Positions 25,607 to 35,150 are shown, counted from the stretch's first letter. The stretch: 64,000 nt of DNA from Tigheibacillus halophilus (GCF_042683165.1 NZ_JBHUIZ010000003.1:682001-746000); one strand, 5' to 3'. The notes: generated by a model not told the origin, from the sequence alone. Translations and numbers: made by a program.

Positions 25607-26332
25607 ATGTCGATAAAAACAGATTCCCGGCACTTATATCTCCAAGTAATCGATAAAATCAAACAGGATATTCAACAAGGAGAATATGCAGAAGGGGAAA
25701 AATTGCCCTCAGAATTCCAGCTGTCAAAGGAGCTCGGAGTTTCACGGGCGACATTGCGAGAGGCTTTGCGGGTACTGGAAGAAGAGAATGTGATTGTCCG
25801 AAGACATGGCGTGGGAACTTTCGTAAATCCTAAACCAGTGTTTTCATCGGGAATCGAATTACTAAGCAGTGTAACGGATATGATTGAAGCATCTGGCAAA
25901 GAAGCTGCATCACAATTTTTATCAACAGAATTGGTGGACGCTACAATCGAAGAAACAAGCTGCTTTGCTCCTAAAAAGGTTGACAAGCTTATCGCTGTGG
26001 AACGTGTTCGGACAGCTGATATGGAACCGGTTGTATTTTGTATTGATAAAATTCCTGAGGGTCTGGTTCCACTACATATGATTCATCGGGCAGATTCATT
26101 ATTTGGGTTGATGGAGAAACATTTGAATAAAAGAATTTCTTATGCCATCAGCTATATTGAACCTATCAGCTACCACGACAGAATTTATGAAATATTGAAT
26201 TGCAGCACGGACCAGGCACTGCTGCTGCTCAATCAGATGCACTACACGGAAGATGATGAACCTGTACTCTATTCTTCTAACTACTTTCGCTCTGATATGT
26301 TTCGCTTTCATGTACTGCGTAAGCGTCCTTGA
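25607..26332 (+). CDS. nupR: GntR/HutC-family regulator (NupR/YmfC-like)
   Basis: A 241-residue repressor with an N-terminal winged helix (ADDED contacts in KLPSEFQLSKELGVSRATLREALRVLEEENVI, quoted in parts: KLPSEFQLSKELGVSRATL) and a C-terminal UTRA effector domain (about 85-235, MEPVVFCIDKIP, DEPVLYSSNYFRSD). B. subtilis YmfC/NupR represses the nucleoside transporter nupNOPQ; here the transporter lies directly downstream, strengthening the link. ATG 25607 is spaced six bases from AAGGGGG; GTG 25589 and ATG 25601 are less suitable. Confidence 0.85.
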   Translation: MSIKTDSRHLYLQVIDKIKQDIQQGEYAEGEKLPSEFQLSKELGVSRATLREALRVLEEENVIVRRHGVGTFVNPKPVFSSGIELLSSVTDMIEASGKEAASQFLSTELVDATIEETSCFAPKKVDKLIAVERVRTADMEPVVFCIDKIPEGLVPLHMIHRADSLFGLMEKHLNKRISYAISYIEPISYHDRIYEILNCSTDQALLLLNQMHYTEDDEPVLYSSNYFRSDMFRFHVLRKRP

Positions 26333-26363
26333 TTTGAAAGGGTTTACATTTAGGAGGTGGTGG

Positions 26364-26417
26364 ATGTATTCAAACAAGGATATTGAAACATGCTATAAAT
26401 ATCATACATCTTTTTAA
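26364..26417 (+). CDS. 17-codon leader ORF upstream of nupN
   Basis: A short frame, MYSNKDIETCYKYHTSF, begins at ATG 26364 and ends with TAA at 26415-26417. It has a perfect AGGAGG (26352-26357) six bases upstream, stronger than that of most genes here, and stops 18 bases before the nupN start. It could be a regulatory leader peptide or a true small protein. No homology is known to me. Confidence 0.4.
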   Translation: MYSNKDIETCYKYHTSF

Positions 26418-26435
26418 ATCAGGGAGGCGTTTAGT

Positions 26436-27533
26436 TTGAAAAAAAGCAGGTCACTCATATTCTTAGCAGTACTTATCAGCCTTACCTTGGCTTTGGCTGC
26501 ATGTGGCAGCTCAGGAAAGTCAAAGGACAGCGGAAAAAGTGCAGATAAATCGGGTGCAACATCTGATTATAGTGCAGCAATGGTTACAGATATCGGCGGT
26601 ATCGATGATAAATCCTTCAACCAGTCCTCGTGGGAAGGCTTGCAGGCCTGGGGGAAAGAGCATGGACTTTCGAAAGGGAAAGGGTTTGATTATGCGCAGT
26701 CAAGCAATGAAGCGGATTATATGCCAAACCTGACACGTTTGATACGAGACAAGTATGACTTGATTTTCGGTATCGGATTTAATCTGAAAAACGACATAGA
26801 TAAAGTTGCAAAACAATATCCTGACACCAAATTTGCAATTGTCGATGACGTGGTTGACCAGCCTAATGTGGTAAGTATCAACTTTAAAGAGCAGGAAGGC
26901 TCATTTTTAGTAGGGGTTGCCGCCGCAAAAAAAACCAAGACGAATAAAGTAGGTTTCGTAGGTGGAGTTGAATCACCATTGATTGAAAAATTCGAGTCCG
27001 GATTTATTGCTGGTGTGAAATCGGTGAACCCGGATATTAAGGTAGACGTGCAGTATGCCGCCTCATTCGGTGCTCCAGATAAAGGGAAAATCATCGCATC
27101 CAATATGTATAATGACGGGGTGGATGTTATTTATCACTCCTCTGGAGGCACAGGAAACGGTGTCTTTAACCAAGCAAAAGATATTAAGCAAAATAACCCT
27201 GACCGGGACATTTGGGTCATTGGTGTTGACCGTGACCAGTACGAAGAAGGCAAAATCGGCGACCACAATATTACATTAACATCTATGGTAAAACGTGTCG
27301 ATGTTGCTGTACAGGATGTAGCCAACAAAGCAATGAAGGGCGAACATCTTGGCGGTGAGAAACTTGAATTCGGTCTGAAGGATGAAGGTATCGGCGTAGC
27401 GATGACAAATAAAGATGCTATGGCCGATGACATCGTCAAAGAAATCAACGATTGGAAGAAAAAAATTCTTGATGATGAAGTGAAGGTCCCTAAAACACGT
27501 AAAGAATTAAAAGAATACGAAAAATCTTTGTAA
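26436..27533 (+). CDS. nupN: BMP-family nucleoside-binding lipoprotein
   Basis: The 365-residue substrate-binding lipoprotein of a nucleoside ABC importer. A lipoprotein signal peptide ends in the lipobox LALAAC with Cys23 as the acylated residue, followed by a Ser/Lys/Gly linker. The BMP (PnrA-like) fold shows AAMVTDIGGIDDKSFNQSSWEGL, GIGFNLKNDI and VDVIYHSSGGTGNGVF. Start TTG 26436 has AGGGAGG upstream; no ATG is suitable. It is followed by a terminator and a second long hairpin before nupO, which may set the higher level of binding protein over transporter. Confidence 0.93.
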   Translation: MKKSRSLIFLAVLISLTLALAACGSSGKSKDSGKSADKSGATSDYSAAMVTDIGGIDDKSFNQSSWEGLQAWGKEHGLSKGKGFDYAQSSNEADYMPNLTRLIRDKYDLIFGIGFNLKNDIDKVAKQYPDTKFAIVDDVVDQPNVVSINFKEQEGSFLVGVAAAKKTKTNKVGFVGGVESPLIEKFESGFIAGVKSVNPDIKVDVQYAASFGAPDKGKIIASNMYNDGVDVIYHSSGGTGNGVFNQAKDIKQNNPDRDIWVIGVDRDQYEEGKIGDHNITLTSMVKRVDVAVQDVANKAMKGEHLGGEKLEFGLKDEGIGVAMTNKDAMADDIVKEINDWKKKILDDEVKVPKTRKELKEYEKSL

Positions 27534-27535
27534 TA

Positions 27536-27572
27536 AAAAAGGCTGGTCGGTCGACGCTGCCAGCCTTTTTCA
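27536..27572 (+). terminator. nupN terminator, probably partial
   Basis: AAAAAGGCTGG (27536-27546) pairs with CCAGCCTTTTT (27560-27570), giving a U-rich tail. Since nupOPQ lacks an obvious promoter of its own, read-through is expected. Confidence 0.8.
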
Positions 27573-27587
27573 TCTTTTCTTTTGGAT

Positions 27588-27641
27588 AAATTGTCAAATG
27601 AAGCCGAAGGAAAATGTTCCTTCCTTTCATTTGGCAAATTT
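27588..27641 (+). repeat. Long imperfect hairpin between nupN and nupO
   Basis: Outer arms AAATTGTCAAATGAA (27588-27602) and TTCATTTGGCAAATTT (27626-27641) pair with one bulge and one G-U. An inner GAAGGAA (27606-27612) pairs perfectly with TTCCTTC (27617-27623). The whole element is one stem of about 22 pairs. Confidence 0.7.
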
Positions 27642-27689
27642 ATTCCATTGTAAATTTAGTTTTATCTTATAGAAAAAGAGGTGACCATT

Positions 27690-29216
27690 TTGGGATATGT
27701 GATAGAAATGCTGAACATCCGAAAAGAATTTCCAGGTATCGTAGCCAATGATAACATCACACTACAAGTGGAAAAAGGAGAAATACATGCTTTGCTTGGC
27801 GAAAACGGGGCTGGCAAATCTACTTTAATGAATGTCCTTTTTGGCTTATATCAGCCTGAAAAGGGCGAGATCCGTGTGAATGAAAAAAAAGTGGCGATCA
27901 CCAACCCAAATATTGCGAATGATCTAGGTATCGGGATGGTGCACCAGCATTTTATGCTGGTAGAGCCCTTTACAGTGACTCAAAATATCATCCTCGGAAA
28001 AGAACCGACAAAAATGGGGAAAATCAACATAAAGAAAGCCGAAAGGGAAATTCAGGAATTATCAGATCGTTATGGATTGAAAGTCGACCCTTCCGCGAAA
28101 ATCCGGGATATTTCAGTCGGCATGCAGCAGCGTGTAGAAATATTGAAAACACTTTACCGTGGAGCGGAAGTACTGATTTTTGACGAGCCAACCGCAGTTC
28201 TTACCCCTCAGGAAATCAAAGAGTTGATCACAATCATGAAGTCACTTGTCCAAGAGGGAAAATCTATTATTCTAATAACACATAAATTAAAAGAGATTAT
28301 GGAAGTTTGTGATCGATGCACTGTCATTCGGAAAGGAAAAGGGATTGGTACAGTTCAAGTCATACAGACCAATCCGAATGAATTGGCATCTTTGATGGTT
28401 GGCAGGGAAATTAATTTTAAAACAGAGAAGAAACCTGCGGAACCAAAAGAAATAATATTGGATATAAATAATCTCATTGTCAAAGATTCACGTAAAGTGG
28501 ATCTGGTCAAAGGACTTGATTTACAAGTTCGTGGAGGGGAAATTGTCGGTATTGCAGGTGTCGATGGCAATGGGCAATCTGAATTAATTGAAGCTATTAC
28601 AGGCCTTCGAAAGTCTGAATCTGGCACGATCAAAATCCGCAACAAAAATATTACCAATTTCAAACCGAGGAAAGTGACCGAAAACGGGGTAGGCCACATT
28701 CCGCAAGACAGGCATAAATTTGGCCTAGTACTCGACTATTCCATCGGTGAGAATATGGTATTGCAGACTTATTATAAAAAGCCTTATTCCCGAGCGAAGA
28801 TATTAAACTTTAAGCAAATTTACGAAAAAGCGAAAACACTGATTGCCGAGTATGATGTCCGTACTCCGAGTGAATTTACGAAAGCACGGGCACTTTCAGG
28901 GGGAAATCAGCAAAAAGCGATTATTGGCAGAGAAATCGACCGGTCCCCAGATTTACTGATTGCAGCACAGCCCACAAGAGGATTGGATGTAGGAGCAATT
29001 GAGTTCATACACAGACGTCTGATTGAAGAACGCGATAAAGGAAAGGCCGTCTTGCTTGTCTCTTTTGAATTGGACGAGGTGCTGGATGTCAGCGACCGCA
29101 TCGCAGTCATGTTTGATGGTAAAATAGTCGCCGATGTCAAGCCCGTAGAAACGAATGAGCAGGAGTTGGGGCTGCTAATGGCTGGAAGCACAGTGAAAAA
29201 GGCTGGTGAAAAATAA
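27690..29216 (+). CDS. nupO: Nucleoside ABC transporter ATP-binding protein
   Basis: A 508-residue ATPase with two fused ABC cassettes, as in simple-sugar/nucleoside importers. The first has Walker A GENGAGKST and Walker B ILIFDEPTAV; its signature segment is ISVGMQQRVEIL. The second has GVDGNGQSE as a degenerate Walker A and LSGGNQQKAIIGREI as signature. TTG 27690 is taken because B. subtilis NupO starts at the matching YVIEMLNIRK; GTG 27681 overlaps its own GAGGTGA site. It shares one base with nupP. Confidence 0.93.
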   Translation: MGYVIEMLNIRKEFPGIVANDNITLQVEKGEIHALLGENGAGKSTLMNVLFGLYQPEKGEIRVNEKKVAITNPNIANDLGIGMVHQHFMLVEPFTVTQNIILGKEPTKMGKINIKKAEREIQELSDRYGLKVDPSAKIRDISVGMQQRVEILKTLYRGAEVLIFDEPTAVLTPQEIKELITIMKSLVQEGKSIILITHKLKEIMEVCDRCTVIRKGKGIGTVQVIQTNPNELASLMVGREINFKTEKKPAEPKEIILDINNLIVKDSRKVDLVKGLDLQVRGGEIVGIAGVDGNGQSELIEAITGLRKSESGTIKIRNKNITNFKPRKVTENGVGHIPQDRHKFGLVLDYSIGENMVLQTYYKKPYSRAKILNFKQIYEKAKTLIAEYDVRTPSEFTKARALSGGNQQKAIIGREIDRSPDLLIAAQPTRGLDVGAIEFIHRRLIEERDKGKAVLLVSFELDEVLDVSDRIAVMFDGKIVADVKPVETNEQELGLLMAGSTVKKAGEK

Positions 29217-30265
29217 TGCAAGCGAATAAACGATTGTTTTCTATATTGGTTCCTGTCATTTCCGTGTTGCTTGGACTGATTGCAGGTGCAATTATCATGA
29301 TTGTTTCCGGTCATAACCCTGTGGATGGATATGCCGCACTGTGGAGAGGGGCCTTTGGGGATGTGTATACGATCGGTGAAACAATCAGAAGGACGACTCC
29401 TTATATTCTATCAGGCTTAGCAATTGCCTTTGCTTTTCGGGCAAACCTGTTCAATATCGGGGCAGAGGGGCAGGTGATCGTTGGATGGCTTGCTGCAGTA
29501 TGGGTAGGTCTGAGCATTGATGCACCAATGGTGATACATTTGCCGCTTGCTTTGCTTGCTGCCTGGATTGCCGGAGCTGTATGGGGGTTCATTCCAGGAT
29601 TCCTCAAGGCAAAACTTGGTGTGCATGAGGTAATCGTCACTATCATGATGAACTATATCGCATTGTATGTCACGAATGAAATAATACGTTCTGTATTGAC
29701 GGATAACCAGACAACAACCGCGCAGATTCCTGCGAGTGCATCACTTGCATCCGAATATTTACAAACCATGACGATGTTTTCAAGAATGCATTATGGTATT
29801 TTAATCGCGTTGTTTGCCACTGTTGTCATGTGGTTCATCATGGAGCGGACAACAATAGGCTATGAAATAAAATCTGTCGGTTTTAATCCACATGCATCTA
29901 ATTATGCTGGTATGAATGTCAGTAAAAACATTATCTGGTCCATGGTAATTGCCGGAGGGTTCGGTGGATTGGCCGGGGCCATGGAAGGTATTGGGACTTA
30001 CGGCACGATTACTGTCATGTCAAGCTTTTCCAATATTGGCTTTGACGGTATCGCCGTGGCCTTACTTGGTGCAAACAATCCATTCGGTGTCATTATCTCC
30101 GCATTGTTATTCGGTGCTCTCAAAGAAGGAGCTGGTGAAATGCCGACAGGCGCAGGCGTGCCGACAGAGCTTGTAGATATCATCATCGCATTGATAATTT
30201 TCTTTGTAGCATCAAGCTACATCATTCGCTGGGCCATTCTTCGTTTCAAAAAGGAGGAGAAATAA
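29216..30265 (+). CDS. nupP: Nucleoside ABC transporter permease NupP
   Basis: A 349-residue membrane protein of the BPD_transp_2 (branched-chain/monosaccharide) permease family with about eight hydrophobic segments. NLFNIGAEGQVIVG and GANNPFGVIISALLFG are the conserved permease motifs. Its ATG overlaps the nupO stop by one base. With NupQ it should form the membrane channel of the nucleoside importer. Confidence 0.93.
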   Translation: MQANKRLFSILVPVISVLLGLIAGAIIMIVSGHNPVDGYAALWRGAFGDVYTIGETIRRTTPYILSGLAIAFAFRANLFNIGAEGQVIVGWLAAVWVGLSIDAPMVIHLPLALLAAWIAGAVWGFIPGFLKAKLGVHEVIVTIMMNYIALYVTNEIIRSVLTDNQTTTAQIPASASLASEYLQTMTMFSRMHYGILIALFATVVMWFIMERTTIGYEIKSVGFNPHASNYAGMNVSKNIIWSMVIAGGFGGLAGAMEGIGTYGTITVMSSFSNIGFDGIAVALLGANNPFGVIISALLFGALKEGAGEMPTGAGVPTELVDIIIALIIFFVASSYIIRWAILRFKKEEK

Positions 30266-31219
30266 ATGATCGATATTTTGAATTCTGTTATCCCTACTGC
30301 CTTATTTTTCTCTGCTCCTTTAATCCTTACGGCTTTGGGAGGTGTGTTCAGCGAAAGGTCAGGTGTTGTCAATATCGGCTTGGAAGGGCTGATGGTTATG
30401 GGGGCATTTGTCGGTATCGTTTTCGATTTGACATTTGCTGACGCACTTGGAGCGTGGACACCGTGGATTTCTGTTTTGGTTGCGGGCGCTATCGGAGGCA
30501 TATTTTCTGTTATTCATGCCGTAGCTTCTGTTTCTTTTCGGGCCGACCAGGTTGTCAGCGGAGTAGCTATCAACTTTTTGGCGTTGGGGATTGGTGTTTT
30601 TCTTACCAAGCAATGGTATGACAAGGGCCAGACGGATATGGTTTCTGAGCCTTTCTCTTCCACGAATATCCCGCTTCTGTCAGATATACCTGTCATTGGG
30701 AAAATGTTTTTTCACGGTGTTTACACTACTTCCTATCTGGCTATCATTTTAGCTTTTGCTGGATGGTATGTGCTTTATAAAACTTCTTTTGGTTTGCGGC
30801 TTCGAGCGGTTGGCGAGCATCCGATGGCTGCAGATACAAATGGGATAAATGTGTTTAAAATGCGATATACTGCAGTGATCATTTCTGGTGTACTTGGAGG
30901 GCTTGGCGGTTCTGTGTTTGCATTAACTATTGCTTCCAATTTCTCTGCAACGACGATTGTCGGTCAGGGTTTCATGTCGCTTGCCGCGGTCATATTTGGA
31001 AAATGGCACCCGTTAGGCGCCATGGGTGCAGCGTTGTTCTTCGGGTTTGCACAAAGTTTGAGCATTATCAGTGCCGGGGTGCCTTATCTGCAAAATGTTC
31101 CACAAGTCATTTTACTCATTGCGCCTTATGTGCTGACGATCTTGGCGCTTGCCGGTTTTATCGGTCGCGCTGAAGCACCTAAAGCAAATGGTGTGCCATA
31201 TATAAAGGGAAACAGATAA
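30266..31219 (+). CDS. nupQ: Nucleoside ABC transporter permease NupQ
   Basis: The second 317-residue permease, of the same family, with VVNIGLEGLMVMGAFVG and KWHPLGAMGAALFFG. It begins directly after the nupP stop with GGAGGAGAAA as ribosome-binding site. A terminator closes the operon. Confidence 0.93.
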   Translation: MIDILNSVIPTALFFSAPLILTALGGVFSERSGVVNIGLEGLMVMGAFVGIVFDLTFADALGAWTPWISVLVAGAIGGIFSVIHAVASVSFRADQVVSGVAINFLALGIGVFLTKQWYDKGQTDMVSEPFSSTNIPLLSDIPVIGKMFFHGVYTTSYLAIILAFAGWYVLYKTSFGLRLRAVGEHPMAADTNGINVFKMRYTAVIISGVLGGLGGSVFALTIASNFSATTIVGQGFMSLAAVIFGKWHPLGAMGAALFFGFAQSLSIISAGVPYLQNVPQVILLIAPYVLTILALAGFIGRAEAPKANGVPYIKGNR

Positions 31220-31235
31220 AAAGAAAATGAAATGC

Positions 31236-31276
31236 AAAAAAGCATCAGCTTTGGCATACCGAGCTGGTGCTTTTTG
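31236..31276 (+). terminator. nupQ terminator
   Basis: AAAAAGCATCAGCT (31236-31250 region) pairs with AGCTGGTGCTTTTT (31262-31275, one G-U), then GCTG. The stretch 31277-31519 has no gene; TGTAAACT near 31470 may be part of a ymfF promoter. Confidence 0.8.
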
Positions 31277-31519
31277 CTGCTAAGTTATTCAGCAGCCTGT
31301 CCAAACACCTCAGATGCGATTATCATATTATGAGCACGAGCACGACACAGTCTTCTGCCACAAATCAAGAGACGAGGTGGGGGTTCAGCTATTCCCCGAT
31401 GTTGGAGGGAGGCATTCCACCGTGTAAGTTTCAAGTTATAGTTTAAATTGGTTATTCATCTGTCATTTCGTGTAAACTATATATCAGACTGTTTATCGAA
31501 AAAGGAGGCGGATAGGAAG

Positions 31520-32791
31520 ATGGAAGAACAGATAAGCCATCATGATGGGTTTACATTACATTTCATTCCGACCAAAAAATTTAAGACTGTGCAATTAACA
31601 GCTAAGCTAAAGGCACCACTGGAAAAAGATACGATAACAAAACGCGCGTTGTTGCCTTATATCCTACAGCAAGGAACCGAACAATATCCAACCCGCAGTG
31701 AACTTCAACACCAGCTTGATCGCCTATATGGCGCAGTGCTGTCTATTGGCGGTGCTAAAAAAGGGGATTACCATATCCTTACAATCAGACTTGAAACTGC
31801 AAACGAGAAATATGTAGCCAACGAGAGCTCGACAATGCATGATATGCTGGAACTTTTTAAAGAAATCATTTTTGCCCCTCATCGTACTGGCGAGAAAGCA
31901 TTCGATAAAAAAATATTCAATCGTGAAAAACAAACGCTGAAACAAAAAATGGCTGCTATTACAGATGATAAAATGAGTTACGCCAATATGCGCCTGATTG
32001 ATGAAATGTGCAAAGATGAAACGTATAAACTGCATGTCCATGGCTATGAATCCCAGTTGAACGAGCTGACCAGCGAAGAAACTTACAGCTATTATAAGGA
32101 GGTTCTGGAACAAGACCAACTCGATTTGTATGTGGTTGGCGACGTGGAGATGAGCGAAATAGAGCAGTTCTTTTTAGACAATTTCTCTCGCCATCCGGTG
32201 CCTCAGCGAGAAGCTGCAGCGGATGAAAAGCCGAGAATGGAGAAAATCAATGAAGTGATCGAGAAACAGCAAATTCAGCAAGCAAAATTGCATATCGGCT
32301 ATCGCACACAAATCGTTTTTGCAGATGCAGATTATCCAGCCTTGCATGTTTTTAATGGATTGCTGGGAGGTTTCCCAAGTTCTAAGCTTTTCCTCAATGT
32401 GCGGGAAAAGAATAGTCTGGCGTATTATGCCGCTTCCAGAATGGAAAGCCATAAAGGGTTGTTATTCATTTTCAGCGGTATCGCACCAGCGGATTACACC
32501 AAAGCCAGACAAATTATCGAAGAACAGATGACCGCCATGAAAAAAGGCGATTTTACAGATGATGAAATGGATAAAACTAAAGAGCTGATCATTAATCAAC
32601 TTCTTGAAACGATGGATAATCCGGTCGGTCTTGTTGAGCTCTCCTATCAACAGGTTGTAGCCGGTGCAACTCTGCCGCCAGAGCGGTTGATCCATGCCAT
32701 TCAAGTAGTCACGAAGGAACAAATCATTGCCGTAGCGGAAAAAATCCACGAAGACACCGTTTATTTGTTAACAGACAAGGGAGGTGCATGA
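31520..32791 (+). CDS. ymfF: M16-like peptidase-fold protein YmfF
   Basis: A 423-residue M16-fold protein. The usual HxxEH zinc motif is missing from the first half (the region reads LLPYILQQGTEQYPT), while the second-half motif GGFPSSKLFLNVREKNSLAYY is kept. Such proteins pair with a catalytic M16 subunit, here YmfH, to form one protease. ATG 31520 has AAAGGAGGCGG upstream; a longer in-frame start at 31448 has no such site. It overlaps ymfH. Confidence 0.88.
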   Translation: MEEQISHHDGFTLHFIPTKKFKTVQLTAKLKAPLEKDTITKRALLPYILQQGTEQYPTRSELQHQLDRLYGAVLSIGGAKKGDYHILTIRLETANEKYVANESSTMHDMLELFKEIIFAPHRTGEKAFDKKIFNREKQTLKQKMAAITDDKMSYANMRLIDEMCKDETYKLHVHGYESQLNELTSEETYSYYKEVLEQDQLDLYVVGDVEMSEIEQFFLDNFSRHPVPQREAAADEKPRMEKINEVIEKQQIQQAKLHIGYRTQIVFADADYPALHVFNGLLGGFPSSKLFLNVREKNSLAYYAASRMESHKGLLFIFSGIAPADYTKARQIIEEQMTAMKKGDFTDDEMDKTKELIINQLLETMDNPVGLVELSYQQVVAGATLPPERLIHAIQVVTKEQIIAVAEKIHEDTVYLLTDKGGA

Positions 32792-32793
32792 TG

Positions 32794-34074
32794 ATGGAGA
32801 AAAAACAATATGATACGCTTAGCGAGACATTATATACTGAAAAATTAAGTAACGGGCTGCATGTTTTTTTACTGCCTAAGCAGGAAATGTCAAAAACGTA
32901 CGCCATTTTTTCTACGAACTATGGTTCAATCGACCGTGAATTTATTCCGATAGACGGATCGAAGCTTGAGACAGTCCCGGATGGGGTGGCTCATTTTTTG
33001 GAGCATAAATTATTTGAAAAAGAAGATCGGGATGTTTTTGAAGACTTCGGTAAGCAAGGAGCTTCTGCAAACGCCTTTACGTCATTCACGCAGACGGCAT
33101 ATTTGTTTTCTTCCACAAGCAATATAGAAAAAAACCTGGAGACCTTAATCGATTTCGTGCAAGACCCATACTTTTCCGACCAATCCGTTGAAAAAGAAAA
33201 GGGGATCATCGGCCAGGAGATCAATATGTATAATGATCAACCCGACTGGCAAGCGTTCATGGGCACTTTAAGGGCCTTATATAAAAACAACCCTGTCCGC
33301 ATCGACATCGCTGGTACTGTCGACTCTATCGGCAAAATAACGAAGGATGATCTATACACTTGTTACAATACTTTCTATCATCCTGAAAATATGCGGTTAT
33401 TCGTGGCCGGCAATATCGATGCCGAAAAAGTCATGTCGTTAATCAAACGCAATCAGGATGCAAAAGAATTTGCTCAAATGAGCCATATCGAGAGAAGTTA
33501 CCCGCAGGAACCAGATGAAGCAGCCATACCTTTGAATAAGATCAAGATGCCCGTATCAACACCCAAGTGTACGGTCGGTATTAAAGTAAAACCTTCTAAG
33601 GTACCGGAAACATTCATTAAACAGGATATCCTGCAAGATTTTATCATGAGTTACTATTTTTCCAAGGGGGGCCCGATTTACCAGCAGTTGTATGAAGCTG
33701 ATTTGGTTGACAGCAGTTTTTATTATGAGACGAATCTTGACAGGAATATCGGCTACATTTTAATTGGCTCGAATACGGATGATCCTGATGCTTTTTCTGC
33801 AAAGGTGAAAGAAATGCTGCTTGGAACGACAAAAGACAGCATAGAAGAAGAGCAGTTTTCTCTAATGAAAAAAAAATATACTGGAGAAGTTCTCCGCGGA
33901 ATGAATTCTTTGGAATTCATCGCCAACAAATATATCCATTATCAAACCCTGCATATTGATTTTTTTGAACTGTTACCGATTGTGCAGGCGCTGACAATTG
34001 ATGATATCAATCAATATTTAAAAAACTGGGTCACAGAAAAACAACTAGCAGTTTGCGAAATTGTACCAAATTAG
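32794..34074 (+). CDS. ymfH: M16-family zinc protease YmfH
   Basis: A 426-residue catalytic partner of YmfF with the inverted zinc motif HFLEHKLFE near residues 67-75. Three successive ATGs at 32788, 32791 and 32794 are possible; the third is best spaced from GGGAGGTG. The overlap with ymfF supports heterodimer formation. The substrate is unknown; related pairs process peptides, for example AlbE/AlbF in subtilosin maturation. Confidence 0.9.
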   Translation: MEKKQYDTLSETLYTEKLSNGLHVFLLPKQEMSKTYAIFSTNYGSIDREFIPIDGSKLETVPDGVAHFLEHKLFEKEDRDVFEDFGKQGASANAFTSFTQTAYLFSSTSNIEKNLETLIDFVQDPYFSDQSVEKEKGIIGQEINMYNDQPDWQAFMGTLRALYKNNPVRIDIAGTVDSIGKITKDDLYTCYNTFYHPENMRLFVAGNIDAEKVMSLIKRNQDAKEFAQMSHIERSYPQEPDEAAIPLNKIKMPVSTPKCTVGIKVKPSKVPETFIKQDILQDFIMSYYFSKGGPIYQQLYEADLVDSSFYYETNLDRNIGYILIGSNTDDPDAFSAKVKEMLLGTTKDSIEEEQFSLMKKKYTGEVLRGMNSLEFIANKYIHYQTLHIDFFELLPIVQALTIDDINQYLKNWVTEKQLAVCEIVPN

Positions 34075-34087
34075 AAGAAGGGATAAC

Positions 34088-34804
34088 ATGGGGGAAAATG
34101 TACTGATAGTCGGCGCGAGCGGAGATATCGGCAGCAGTATCGCGGAAACGCTTGCTGACTCAGGTTATAATTTGATTTTACATTACAACAATACAATCGA
34201 AAAAATAAAAGAAATACAACAACACGTTGATCCGACGAATATTTTACTCGTGGTGCAGGCTGATTTGCGCAGGCAAAACGCTGTGGAAAATATGCTAAAA
34301 CAGATTGTTTTTCCTGTGGATCATATTGTCTTTGCTAGCGGCCAGGCATCTTACGGTCTTTTCCAGGAAACGTCAGAAGAACAAATGGACGAGATGCTTG
34401 CGGTCCATGTTAAAGCCCCCTGGTTGATTACCCAGGGGCTGCTTGCACCGATGATTAAAAACAAATCGGGATCCATCATTTTTATCTCATCTATCTGGGG
34501 AGATATCGGAGCTAGTGGTGAGGTTATCTATTCAGCTGTCAAGGGAGCACAGAATAGTTTTGTAAAAGCACTGGCGAAAGAACTGGGACCGAGCAATGTT
34601 TCTGTCAATGCCATTAGCCCCGGCTTTATCCATACAAAAATGAACAATCATCTGGATAAAGAGGAGAAGCAGGCAGTTATTTCTGAAATACCACTTAACA
34701 GGGCGGGCGATCCTACAGAAATTGCAAATTTAACAGACTTTCTTCTAAGCGGAAAATCTGCATATATTCAGGGAACGGTCATTCGTATCAATGGGGGATG
34801 GTGA
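34088..34804 (+). CDS. ymfI: SDR-family reductase YmfI (EF-P modification)
   Basis: A 238-residue short-chain dehydrogenase with the NADPH loop GASGDIGSS, a catalytic Ser in FISSIWG and YSAVKGAQNSFVKALAKE containing the YxxxK pair. B. subtilis YmfI reduces the 5-aminopentanone group on elongation factor P. Its placement after ymfFH is the same. ATG 34088 is chosen, behind AGAAGGG; a TTG at 34061 would extend into ymfH. Confidence 0.88.
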   Translation: MGENVLIVGASGDIGSSIAETLADSGYNLILHYNNTIEKIKEIQQHVDPTNILLVVQADLRRQNAVENMLKQIVFPVDHIVFASGQASYGLFQETSEEQMDEMLAVHVKAPWLITQGLLAPMIKNKSGSIIFISSIWGDIGASGEVIYSAVKGAQNSFVKALAKELGPSNVSVNAISPGFIHTKMNNHLDKEEKQAVISEIPLNRAGDPTEIANLTDFLLSGKSAYIQGTVIRINGGW

Positions 34805-34894
34805 AGAATCTTCTTCAGTTGTTCACGATACTTTCGTATAAACAGGGAATAAATCCAAATACTAATTTGTGAATAAGATGAAGGAGGAAATGCG

Positions 34895-35143
34895 ATGTCA
34901 ATCATGAATGATTTCGATAGCTGGAAAGATTTTTTGGCAAACAGATTGGATCAGGCACAGGCACAAGGAATGTCGCATGAGACAATTACGAATGTGGCAC
35001 ACGAAATTGGGGATTTTCTTTCCCAGCGTGTCAATGCTAAAAACGATGAGCAGGCTGTTTTGAAAGATTTATGGAACGCTGCTTCAGAGCAAGAGCAGCA
35101 ATCCATCGCCAGCGCGATGGTCAAACTGGTGCAAAAACAATAG
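34895..35143 (+). CDS. ymfJ: DUF3243 protein YmfJ
   Basis: An 82-residue protein with DSWKDFLANRLDQAQAQGMSHETI, the DUF3243 pattern of YmfJ. The function is unknown. Start ATG 34895 has AAGGAGGAAATGC upstream. It ends with its own terminator. Confidence 0.88.
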   Translation: MSIMNDFDSWKDFLANRLDQAQAQGMSHETITNVAHEIGDFLSQRVNAKNDEQAVLKDLWNAASEQEQQSIASAMVKLVQKQ

Positions 35144-35150
35144 CGATGCT

